51,992 nt of DNA from positions 1 through 51,992 of the forward strand of contig JBKBLR010000017.1 in the NCBI GenBank assembly GCA_046296195.1, in the 5' to 3' direction. The stretch is from Amphiplicatus sp046296195. Its GTDB lineage: Bacteria > Pseudomonadota > Alphaproteobacteria > Caulobacterales > Parvularculaceae. The notes under the pieces are model-generated. The model saw only the letters and a list, made by a program, of their open reading frames with translations, did no database searches and was not told the origin of the DNA. The position numbers and the translations under genes were made by a program. Shown in pieces: positions 42,315 through 49,481 of this stretch; position 1 is the first letter of the stretch, and every line of letters starts with the position of its first letter.

Positions 42315-42632
42315 ATGCGACGGGTCGATATGAGCATGGCGGGTGCGCTTGCGCCGGGGCGCAGCGTCGCAAGCCTGATCGCGGTCGCGCTGGCCGTGGT
42401 CATGATGATCCTTGGAACCGCGCATGCGGCCGGGTATGATTACTCGGCGGGCGCGTGCGCCGTTTGCAGCATCGCCAAGACAGTCGACCATGCGCCGCCG
42501 GCGCCGCTCGCCGTCATCGTATCGCCAACGCCGCCCGCCGTCAGGGCAAGGCCGTCGCCGCCGGACGTCATTACGGGCGGCTTGGCGCTCGCCGCCATTC
42601 GCTCGCGCGGACCGCCCATTTTTTCCCTGTGA
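42315..42632 (+). CDS. Small secreted/membrane protein with CxxC motif (DUF2946-like)
   Basis: 105 residues from ATG 42315; ATGs at 42297 and 42330 are alternatives, and ribosome-binding sites do not decide. One hydrophobic segment (SVASLIAVALAVVMMILG) is followed by HAAGYDYSAGACAVCSIAK. The layout (hydrophobic N-terminus, CxxC, proline-rich tail) resembles DUF2946 proteins, which occur beside metal-related TonB receptors. It precedes the Fur-like gene by 49 bp on the same strand. A metal-linked role is inferred from neighbours and the shared upstream palindrome. Confidence 0.55.
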   Translation: MRRVDMSMAGALAPGRSVASLIAVALAVVMMILGTAHAAGYDYSAGACAVCSIAKTVDHAPPAPLAVIVSPTPPAVRARPSPPDVITGGLALAAIRSRGPPIFSL

Positions 42633-42681
42633 CCGGAGCTGAATGCGCCCGTCTGGGCGCGGCGTTCATTGGGAGAAAGAC

Positions 42682-43161
42682 GTGGGATTTTATGGCCTGG
42701 CTGCGAGAGCAGCGGACGAAACGCGTCCCAGGTCGCGTCCTGAGAAAGTCAGCGCATCTCGCCCTTTATCGCGCAACGAGGAATTGGTTTACGGACAATT
42801 GCTGAAAGCGGGGGGGCCGCTCAAAGCCTACGCCCTTCTCGATCAACTGCATGATGAAGGCCTCCGAGCGCCGATGACGATCTACCGCGCCCTCGACAGC
42901 CTCATCGGGCGTGGATCTGTCCGGAAGATTGCAAGCCTCAACGCGTTTGTCGCACTGACGCCGGACATCGGCGCCGAGTTTGGCGCCTTTGTCACCTGCA
43001 CCAGATGCGGCAGCACCCGGTCGATAGGTATCCAGAGACAGGTCGTCGAGGCGCTGCTTGTGACAGCGGACATGGCGATCTCGGAGGTCTACATCGAAGC
43101 GTTTGGCGACTGCGATGGCGGCGACTGCTGTCAAGCCGCGGCGGCTGGCGCACCGGCGTGA
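42682..43161 (+). CDS. Fur-family (Zur-like) metalloregulator
   Basis: 159 residues from GTG 42682, with GGGAG 6 nt upstream. The winged-helix region LSRNEELVYGQLLKAGGPLKAYALLDQL, APMTIYRALDSLIGRGSVRKI is Fur-type. Structural zinc cysteines are in FVTCTRCGSTRSI and a cysteine-rich end FGDCDGGDCCQAA. Spacing is closest to Zur, but the His-rich sensing segment before the first CxxC is absent (GAEFGAFVTC), so metal specificity is uncertain. It lies between two CxxC membrane proteins and upstream of a TonB receptor pseudogene, which are likely targets. Confidence 0.78.
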   Translation: MGFYGLAARAADETRPRSRPEKVSASRPLSRNEELVYGQLLKAGGPLKAYALLDQLHDEGLRAPMTIYRALDSLIGRGSVRKIASLNAFVALTPDIGAEFGAFVTCTRCGSTRSIGIQRQVVEALLVTADMAISEVYIEAFGDCDGGDCCQAAAAGAPA

Positions 43162-43170
43162 TAGTATCAC
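43158..43170. promoter_or_regulatory. Perfect palindrome GTGATA-G-TATCAC, candidate metalloregulator site
   Basis: The perfect 13-bp palindrome overlaps the stop of the Fur-like gene and lies 10 bp before the GTG of the next small gene. The related copy at 42299-42311 supports a common regulator. Confidence 0.5.
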
Positions 43171-43180
43171 GGAACAAACT

Positions 43181-43525
43181 GTGAGCTATTTGTCGGGCCG
43201 TTCGGCGGTTCAGGGGCGCTTTAAGGTGCGGTTCGCTTCGCCAAGCTGGTCGTCTGATGCGCTGCGCGCCGCCGCGGCGCTGGTCTTTGCGTTGGCGCTC
43301 TTTCTTGTCGGGGCCCACGCTGAGGAAGCCGCAAGCGGCGATCTCCATGCAGAGACCGCTTGCGCTGTCTGTTTTGCCGCCGGTCCTGCGCCCCTACCGG
43401 CGGACCCGCCGGAAAATGTCTGCTGTGCAAAGCGCTACAGCGCAATAGTCGCCGGCGCGCCGCAAGCCTTCCTGTTTGCGTTCCGCAAGACGCCAACGCA
43501 GCCGCGCGCGCCGCCGCTTTCCTGA
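43181..43525 (+). CDS. Second small CxxC membrane protein (DUF2946-like)
   Basis: 114 residues from GTG 43181; the start is not fixed by a strong ribosome-binding site. Hydrophobic segment ALRAAAALVFALALFLVGAHA, then ETACAVCFAAG and ENVCCAKRY. The CAVC motif and layout match the protein at 42315-42632, suggesting paralogues. A stem-loop terminator follows 65 bp after its stop. Function unrecognised; probably part of the metal-related cluster. Confidence 0.55.
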   Translation: MSYLSGRSAVQGRFKVRFASPSWSSDALRAAAALVFALALFLVGAHAEEAASGDLHAETACAVCFAAGPAPLPADPPENVCCAKRYSAIVAGAPQAFLFAFRKTPTQPRAPPLS

Positions 43526-43590
43526 CCCCTTCGCCGTCCGTCGATCCCTTTGAGCCCCGGCGCAACCTACGCCGGATGGGATTGACAACT

Positions 43591-43637
43591 CTCAGGGTTC
43601 TTGCGGGTCTCCTGGCGCAAGAATCCTGAGTTCTTTT
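43591..43637 (+). terminator. Rho-independent-type terminator
   Basis: Stem arms 43591-43605 and 43616-43630 (15 bp, one mismatch) surround a 10-nt loop, followed by TTCTTTT. It ends the small CxxC gene and separates it from the TonB receptor pseudogene. Confidence 0.7.
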
Positions 43638-43656
43638 GGTCGTGAGAATTTTTGTT

Positions 43657-45349
43657 ATGCAAGGAATTCTACCGGGGTTGTTCTGCCTGTCCTTCGCCAT
43701 TGCTTCCGCCAACGCCGCGGAAACGGCCGCGCCAGACCCTGAAAGCGCGACCTATCCCCGCCGCTATTTCGATCCCTAAAATCTGCAGACGGCGCGCGAC
43801 ATGATCGATCGCCTGCCGGGCTTCAGCTTTGACGCCGGCGGCGAAACACGCGGCTTCGGCGGCGCAGCCGGTAGTGTCTTGGTCGACGGGGCGAGGCCCG
43901 CAAACAAATCGGGCGGGATCGAAGACGCGCTGCGCCGCATTCCCGCAAACGACGTCGATCGCATTGAAGTGATCCGCGGCGCCGCTGGCGCCGGCGAAGC
44001 GGCCGGGCAATCCGTCGTCGCCAATATCATGCACGCCGGCAGCAAGCGGTCCGCAAGCTGGAAACTTGAAATCGAACGAAATTCTGAAGGCGTGACCTAT
44101 CCGCGTGCGGAAGGATCGCTGACCGCCAAGCTCGGCGACTGGACGATATCGACGAAGCTCAACGGCTTCTGGGAGCAATTCGACCTCGTCGGCCGTCGTG
44201 ACCGGCTGGGTCCGTCCGGCGCGCTCGTCACCGCCCAGACCGAAGATCGGCCAAGCGCGTTCACGCAAGGCTTCGCCGCGACTGAGGCGAGCCGGCCGCT
44301 CAGCGGCGGCAAGCTGACGCTCAATGCGAACTTTGGCTATTCCAGTTTTTTCCGGTGACGGCTCGCTTTCAAATTCGACGGGCGCGCGCCCGACGGCGCG
44401 CCGGATGGGCGGAGTTATATCGACTTCGACAGCGTGCGATGGACCGGCGAAGCCGGCGCTGAATGGACGCGGCCGATGGGCGGCGACTGGACGCCGAAGG
44501 CGCTGACGCTCGCGTCAATCAGGCCGCTCGATGAAATCACCAATACCCGAACCGAGCGGCCGATCGAGACGATTGCGTCACGATCGGTGTTCACCAACAG
44601 GCAGACCCCGATTGAAAAGATCGCGCGGGCCACCCTGTCGCACGGCGGTGAGCGCGGCGCTGTCAATCTTGAAGTCTTTCACGAATGGCGAAGCGATGTG
44701 CTTGAGCAGATCGTTCTGCCCTCAGGCGTGTTCGGCGTCGCAAACGCCGGCGAGCCGCGTTTGGGGCCTGATCGCGTCGGCGTCGCTCAACCTATCGCCG
44801 GTCGTGCCTGGAGGCCTTGTTGAGACCCGGGCGACGCTCCGCGCCTCACGCTTTGAAGACCCGCTCACCGGCGCCGCGCGCCCGCTCACCGACATCGCCT
44901 CACCCGTCGTCACCATCAAATTCCGGCAGCATCTGGCAGGGCTGCGCACGTCATGGGCCGCAAGCTACAAACTCCCTGAGAAAACCGATCTCATCTTCGC
45001 GAACGAAACCTTTGCGTTTCACGACGGAAAGGAGATTTCCGCTTTCGTCGAAATGACGCGCTATCTCGGCGTCAAGTCGCGGCTCTCCTTGCGGGGGATC
45101 GGCGGCCGCCGGTTTGGCGCGACACGGACATTCTTTTCGCCGGACCGTAGCGGCGTGATTACCGGCTTTGAGCCGCCAGACAGGCGGCGCGGGCTGTTCG
45201 TGACGCTGTCCGTCGAAGGGCAACGCTGGTCGCGCCGGGACGCGCGCGCAGCTCGTCACGGCCAGCCGCCTCATTGGCGACTTCCAGGCGTTGCGAGGAT
45301 TGCCAGAACGGCGCGCACATCCCTACACTGCAAGGGCTCTGTCCTCTGA
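43657..45349 (+). pseudogene. TonB-dependent receptor, decayed
   Basis: It begins with a signal peptide (MQGILPGLFCLSFAIASANA). TAA 43777-43779 interrupts the expected YFDPY-NLQTA region. The plug continues (MIDRLPGFSFDAGGETRGFGG, SVLVDGARPANKSGG, IEVIRGAAGAGEAAGQSVV), then TGA 44356-44358 interrupts the barrel. The same frame resumes to 44823, while the C-terminal barrel strands (SASPVVTIKF-type region through GLFVTLSVEGQRW) lie in another frame from ~44770. Two stops, one frameshift and a total of ~560 codons against the usual ~650-750 show an inactive gene. In position it was the likely target of the adjacent Fur-like regulator. Confidence 0.83.
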
Positions 45350-45364
45350 CAATAAGAAAAATCT

Positions 45365-46741
45365 ATGCGCCTCGCCCTCTTAGCCAGCGCCTTTCTCGCG
45401 GCGTCCGCCGCCGCCGCCGAAACGGATCTGACGCCGGCGGCTGAGGAGCAACGGGCGCTCGACATTCTAACGCGCTCGGTCGACTTCCGTTCTGTCGAAG
45501 GGGACGAAGCGATCGGCGCCTATGCCGACTATATCGCCGAACTTCTCCTCAAAGGAGGCTTCGCCAAAAGCGATGTCACTGTCGATCGAAGCGGCGCGGC
45601 GCCGACGCTCGTTGCCGTCTATCAAGGCAAGACCGATGGCGCGCCGCTGATCCTCTCCGGCCATATGGATGTCGTTGAAGCCGACCCCGCCGACTGGACG
45701 CGCGACCCGTTCAAGGCGGTCGTTGAGAACGGTTTCGTCTACGGGCGCGGCTCCGTCGACAACAAATTCGACAATTCGATGATTGTCGCGACGCTCCTTC
45801 GCCTCAAAGCCGAGGGGTTCAAACCTCAGCGCGATGTCATTCTGGCCCTTTCTGGCGATGAAGAGACGCAGATGGTCACGACCGAGGCTCTCGCAAAGCG
45901 CTTCAAGGGCGCGCACATGATTCTCAATGGCGACGGCGGCGGCGGCACGCTGCGTGAGGATGGTTCGGCGCTCGTCTACTCGCTGCAAACGGCGGAAAAG
46001 ACCTACGCCGACTACGAAATCACCTTCACCAATCCCGGCGGCCACTCGAGCCGGCCTTCGAAGGAAAACGCCATTTATCGCCTAGCCCGCGCCATCGATC
46101 GCATTGCGGATTACGACTTTCCGGTCATGGCGAGCGACACGACGCGGGAATTTTTCCGTGTCACGGGAGCGATGACCGATGGCGCGCTTGGAAAGGCGAT
46201 GCTGCGCTTTGCACACAAGCCGACGGACAGAAAGGCCGTCGCGGCGCTGCGCGCGGATCCTGAATATGTCGGGCAGCTTGGCACCACCTGCGTGGCGACG
46301 ATGCTCGACGGCGGCCATGCGCTCAACGCGTTGCCGCAGCGGGCGAGCGTGTCCGTCAATTGTCGAATTTTTCCGGGGGTCGATCCAACGGAGGTGGAGG
46401 CGCAGCTTCTCGCCGTCGTCGCCGACGATACGGCGTCGATCCGGCGCCTCGATGCGACGCCGGCGGGGCCCGCATCCCCCTTGCGCGAGGACGTGTCCGC
46501 GGCGGTAAAGCATGCGCTCGAACGGCGCTATCCGGGCCTGCCGGTCGTTCCGCAGATGTCATCGGGCGCGACCGACAGCCTGTATTTCAGGGCGCAGGGC
46601 GTCGACAGCTATGGCGTCTCCGGCCTCTTTCTGAAGCCATCCGACGATTTCAGCCACGGTCTCAATGAGCGTGCGCCGATCGCTTCGATCGACGGCGCGC
46701 TTGACCACTGGCATGTTCTGATTAAGGAGCTTTCCGATTAA
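45365..46741 (+). CDS. Secreted M20-family metallopeptidase
   Basis: 458 residues; signal peptide 1-18 (ASAAAAE). M20 metal ligands are His in LILSGHMDVVEA, Asp in YGRGSVDNKFDN, Glu-Glu in ALSGDEETQM, Asp in LNGDGG and His in FSHGLNERAP. The dimerisation domain contains NPGGHSSRPSKENAIY. The family cleaves dipeptides, C-terminal residues or N-acyl amino acids with two zinc ions. It ends in a 20-bp tail-to-tail overlap with the APC permease gene; peptide hydrolysis and amino-acid transport may be linked. Confidence 0.9.
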   Translation: MRLALLASAFLAASAAAAETDLTPAAEEQRALDILTRSVDFRSVEGDEAIGAYADYIAELLLKGGFAKSDVTVDRSGAAPTLVAVYQGKTDGAPLILSGHMDVVEADPADWTRDPFKAVVENGFVYGRGSVDNKFDNSMIVATLLRLKAEGFKPQRDVILALSGDEETQMVTTEALAKRFKGAHMILNGDGGGGTLREDGSALVYSLQTAEKTYADYEITFTNPGGHSSRPSKENAIYRLARAIDRIADYDFPVMASDTTREFFRVTGAMTDGALGKAMLRFAHKPTDRKAVAALRADPEYVGQLGTTCVATMLDGGHALNALPQRASVSVNCRIFPGVDPTEVEAQLLAVVADDTASIRRLDATPAGPASPLREDVSAAVKHALERRYPGLPVVPQMSSGATDSLYFRAQGVDSYGVSGLFLKPSDDFSHGLNERAPIASIDGALDHWHVLIKELSD

Positions 46742-48047
46742 CGCCGGCGCGCTGCATCATCAGGTAGACGGGCGGCCCGGCCGCGAGAAGGACTAGCCCC
46801 CAGACGAGCGGTTTCAGGCCGGCACCGTAGATCGTCCAAAGAGAATATACGGTCGCGAGCGCGCCCACCACCCCAAGCGCGGCGGGGCGTCTGATTGCGC
46901 CCTGCGCATTGAGCTTCAGCGCAGCGAGCGACACTGCGAGATACATGAACAGGATCGACGTCGTCGAAAGGAGCGCGACGAAGTTGAAAAGCCCGATCAA
47001 CGTTTCCGAGTAATTGAGAAGGACGACGCCGGTCAGAAGGCCGCTTGAAACCACGAGCGCGTTGACGGGCGGCCCGCGGCGCGAGCGCCTTACAAGGAAT
47101 GACGGAAACAAGCCGTCCTTCGCCATCGCGCTTGTCAACTCGCCGGTTACAAGAATCCAGCCGTTGAGCGCGCCAAAGACGCTGATCGCAGCGAAAAGCG
47201 CTAGGACGCGGCCGGCGTTCTCGCCCCAGCGGCCGGCGATGAAATCGGCGAGCGGCGCATTGGACGCGGCGACCTCGGCCGGCGGCTGCAGCAGAATGAC
47301 GGAAGTGCAGACGAAGAGATAGATTATCCCCGTCAGGATGGTTCCGAGTATCGTAGCGCGCGGAACCGTTTTCTCTGGTTCATGCACCTGTTCTGCGGGC
47401 ACTGTAGCCGATTCAAGGCCGAGCAACGACCAGAGCGCAAGGGTCGCTGCTGCGGTGATTGGGGCGAGCGCGATTTCCTCCGCTACAAAGGGCTGCGCTG
47501 CGGCGACGCCCTGTTCGCTGAGTATGAGCGCTGCGAGGAGGATCACGGCGACCAGCGGCATCAGCTTCAGTACGGTCGAGAGAACCTGAACGGCGCCGGC
47601 GAGCCGCGTGGTGCGGCAATTGACGCCGGTGAGCAACCAGATGGCTGCAAGCGTGACGACGGCATGAAGGCCCGTCGTCGACGCCAGTTGCGGAAAAAAG
47701 ACGCTGAGATAGCTGACGCCGGCGGTTGCGATCGCCGCATTGCCGACCCATAGACCGATCCAGTAGCTCCACGACACCATGAACGCCACGGCAGGGCCGA
47801 AGGCCGCACGCGTGAAGGCGTAAGGACCGCCGGCGAGCGGCATAGCGCGGGCAAGGCTTGCGAACACGAAGGCGAGGCAAAGCCCGCCAGAGATTGTCAG
47901 GACCCAGCCGAAAATCGAATTCCAACCCAGCGGGGCGAGCGAGGCAGGCAACAGGTAAACGCCCGAGCCGATCATGTTGCCGACGACGAGCGCCGTGCAC
48001 ATGAGGAGTCCAAGCTTGCGGGATTGGGAGGGCGGCGAACCGCTCAC
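46722..48047 (-). CDS. APC-family amino-acid permease
   Basis: 441 residues from GTG 48047, with GAGG five bases upstream; further upstream codons are open but basic and non-membrane. Twelve predicted membrane segments. The first is the unwound substrate helix with VVGNMIGSGVYLLPASLAPLG; helix 3 has AMPLAGGPYAFTRAAFG; helix 6 has LWSLLGLESATVPAEQVHEPEKTVPRA. This is the APA-type (basic/antiporter-like) amino acid-polyamine-organocation family. Imports or exchanges amino acids at the inner membrane; substrate unknown. Confidence 0.9.
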   Translation of the reverse strand: MSGSPPSQSRKLGLLMCTALVVGNMIGSGVYLLPASLAPLGWNSIFGWVLTISGGLCLAFVFASLARAMPLAGGPYAFTRAAFGPAVAFMVSWSYWIGLWVGNAAIATAGVSYLSVFFPQLASTTGLHAVVTLAAIWLLTGVNCRTTRLAGAVQVLSTVLKLMPLVAVILLAALILSEQGVAAAQPFVAEEIALAPITAAATLALWSLLGLESATVPAEQVHEPEKTVPRATILGTILTGIIYLFVCTSVILLQPPAEVAASNAPLADFIAGRWGENAGRVLALFAAISVFGALNGWILVTGELTSAMAKDGLFPSFLVRRSRRGPPVNALVVSSGLLTGVVLLNYSETLIGLFNFVALLSTTSILFMYLAVSLAALKLNAQGAIRRPAALGVVGALATVYSLWTIYGAGLKPLVWGLVLLAAGPPVYLMMQRAGVNRKAP

Positions 48048-48197
48048 GACGCCTCGCTGGTAAAGACGCCGCCGGGCGCCTGTCTTGGCTGCAGTGTCAA
48101 CCTGGGGGCGCCAATGGTCAACGGCGCTGTGCTTTTCGCGGCGTCTGCGCACGGCCCGTGCTCGCATAGCAGACGAGACAGGAAAACCGCGCTGCAA

Positions 48198-48273
48198 TGG
48201 TGGGCGGTGACGGGATCGAACCGCCGACCTACTGGGTGTAAACCAGCCGCTCTGCCAGCTGAGCTAACCGCCC
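48198..48273 (-). tRNA. trnV: tRNA-Val (anticodon UAC)
   Basis: 76 nt including an encoded CCA. Acceptor arms GGGCGGT / ACCGCCC, D arm TAGCTCAGCTGGCAGAGC, anticodon loop TTTACAC (UAC, valine) on stem CTGG/CCAG, and T arm GGCGG-TTCGATC-CCGTC are all present. Mature 5' end at 48273. Confidence 0.95.
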
Positions 48274-48323
48274 GAGGCCTCGGCCTAGCGCAGGGGGCCA
48301 AATGTCGGCAAGCGAACGCCTGG

Positions 48324-48596
48324 CTAATTAAGTGCGTCCCTGAGGCCTTTGCCGGCCGAAAATTTCGGCTGCACCGACGCCGGAATTTTTATCGCCTCGC
48401 CGGTGCGCGGGTTGCGGCCGTCGCGTGCGTCACGGCGCGAGGCCGAGAACGTGCCAAAGCCCACAAGGCGAACGTCGTCGCCGCGCTTCAGCGCCTGCGT
48501 GATCGCATCGAAGACGGCGTCGACGGCGCGTGTCGCATCCGCCTTGCTCATCTTGGAGAGGTCGGCGACGCGATCGATGAATTCGTTCTTGTTCAT
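48324..48596 (-). CDS. hup: HU-type DNA-binding protein
   Basis: 90 residues, full length. MNKNEFIDRVADLSKMSKADATRAVDAVFDAI is the helical dimer part; VGFGTFSASRRDARDGRNPRTGE is the beta arm, followed by IPASVQPKFSAGKGLRDALN. The nucleoid protein bends DNA and packages it. In many proteobacteria hup follows lon; here they are separated by two small genes but share the strand. Confidence 0.95.
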   Translation of the reverse strand: MNKNEFIDRVADLSKMSKADATRAVDAVFDAITQALKRGDDVRLVGFGTFSASRRDARDGRNPRTGEAIKIPASVQPKFSAGKGLRDALN

Positions 48597-48702
48597 GACT
48601 TGTGCCTTCCGGTCGACGAAAGCGCCTCAAATCGGCGCAGGACAAAATGTGGCGCGCGGACGATCCCGCCGAAACTTCAAGTCGTCGAAAGCGCCAGCAG
48701 CG

Positions 48703-49050
48703 TTACATGGCACGCCGCTGCGGCGCAGCCTGGTGAAAGAGCCGCCATGATTCATGCTCATGCGCAATGCAGCGCTCGATTAACTCTCGCCACACCGGCT
48801 CCGCGATCGCCGGCGAGAGCCCCTCTTGACGGGCCGCGGCCAGCACCTTGGCGACGACATCTTCAATCCGCCATTCGAGCCGGACATCGCTCGCTCGATC
48901 TTTAATTCGCGCGGCGGCCTCAATGTAGGACTGGCGCTCGGCCAGGAGCCTCACCAGCGCTCTGTCAAGCCGGTCGATCTCGGCGCGGACTTCTTCCATG
49001 GTGCGACAGGCTTCCGGGGCTACAGCCCGTTCGTCCGGGGGATTTCTCAT
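48703..49050 (-). CDS. Chorismate mutase, AroQ type
   Basis: 115 residues from ATG 49050 with AAGGAAGGG upstream. The all-helical AroQ core spans residues ~18-100: MEEVRAEIDRLDRALVRLLAERQSYIEAAARIK has the conserved Arg, IDxLD, LLxER and Lys. A second helix bundle with VWRELIERCIAHE supplies the remaining active-site residues. Monofunctional length. Converts chorismate to prephenate for Phe/Tyr synthesis. Confidence 0.92.
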   Translation of the reverse strand: MRNPPDERAVAPEACRTMEEVRAEIDRLDRALVRLLAERQSYIEAAARIKDRASDVRLEWRIEDVVAKVLAAARQEGLSPAIAEPVWRELIERCIAHEHESWRLFHQAAPQRRAM

Positions 49051-49169
49051 AACCCTTCCTTAGGCGAGCCAGACCTTCCGGCCTAGCCGCCAGGGCTGGG
49101 GCAAAGCGCCCCTGGCGGGGGGGGCGGGGGCGGGGGAAGTTGCCGATTGGTTAATTTTCGGCGCACCCA

Positions 49170-49198
49170 TTGCGTTAGCGCAAAAAGTGCGTTATATG
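49170..49198 (+). promoter_or_regulatory. Sigma-70-like promoter for the 43-residue protein
   Basis: TTGCGT (49170-49175), 17-bp spacing, TATATG (49193-49198), 71 bp before the start codon. Confidence 0.55.
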
Positions 49199-49269
49199 AC
49201 ATTTTTATGAAAGCCACCGGAGCAGCTTCCCACAGGTCTCGTCAGTCCCAGAATGTAAGGAGTTGAAAA

Positions 49270-49401
49270 ATGGCAGTCACTTCGAAGTCTCACGGTGCCC
49301 ATTCAGCCGGCTCAGTTCTAGGGTCTGCGCTCCTTTACTTCGTGATGGCGGTCGCCGCGATTGCCATCGCGGTGCCAGCGGCGATCATGGTGATGGGCTA
49401 G
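49270..49401 (+). CDS. 43-residue single-span membrane protein
   Basis: MAVTSKSHGAHSAGSVLGSA is followed by a hydrophobic helix, LLYFVMAVAAIAIAVPAAIM. AAGGAG lies 9 nt before ATG 49270, a good promoter lies upstream, and a terminator follows, which makes this short gene credible. No family recognised. Between chorismate mutase and lon, on the opposite strand to both. Confidence 0.72.
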   Translation: MAVTSKSHGAHSAGSVLGSALLYFVMAVAAIAIAVPAAIMVMG

Positions 49402-49427
49402 GTCCGGACCGGCGCCGATTGAGGTCA

Positions 49428-49461
49428 CGAAAAACCCGGCGATCGCACGCAGGGTTTTTCG
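49428..49461. terminator. Bidirectional rho-independent terminator
   Basis: Arms CGAAAAACCC (49428-49437) and GGGTTTTTCG (49452-49461) form a stem with A- and T-rich bases that can serve the 43-residue gene on + and lon on -. Confidence 0.78.
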
Positions 49462-49481
49462 TCTCTGATCGCCCATACGGG

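Noticed and set aside
49116..49139. G-rich run upstream of the 43-residue gene, considered as a G-quadruplex
   Set aside because: Four G-tracts are present, but nothing else supports a function; could equally be a slippage-prone run.
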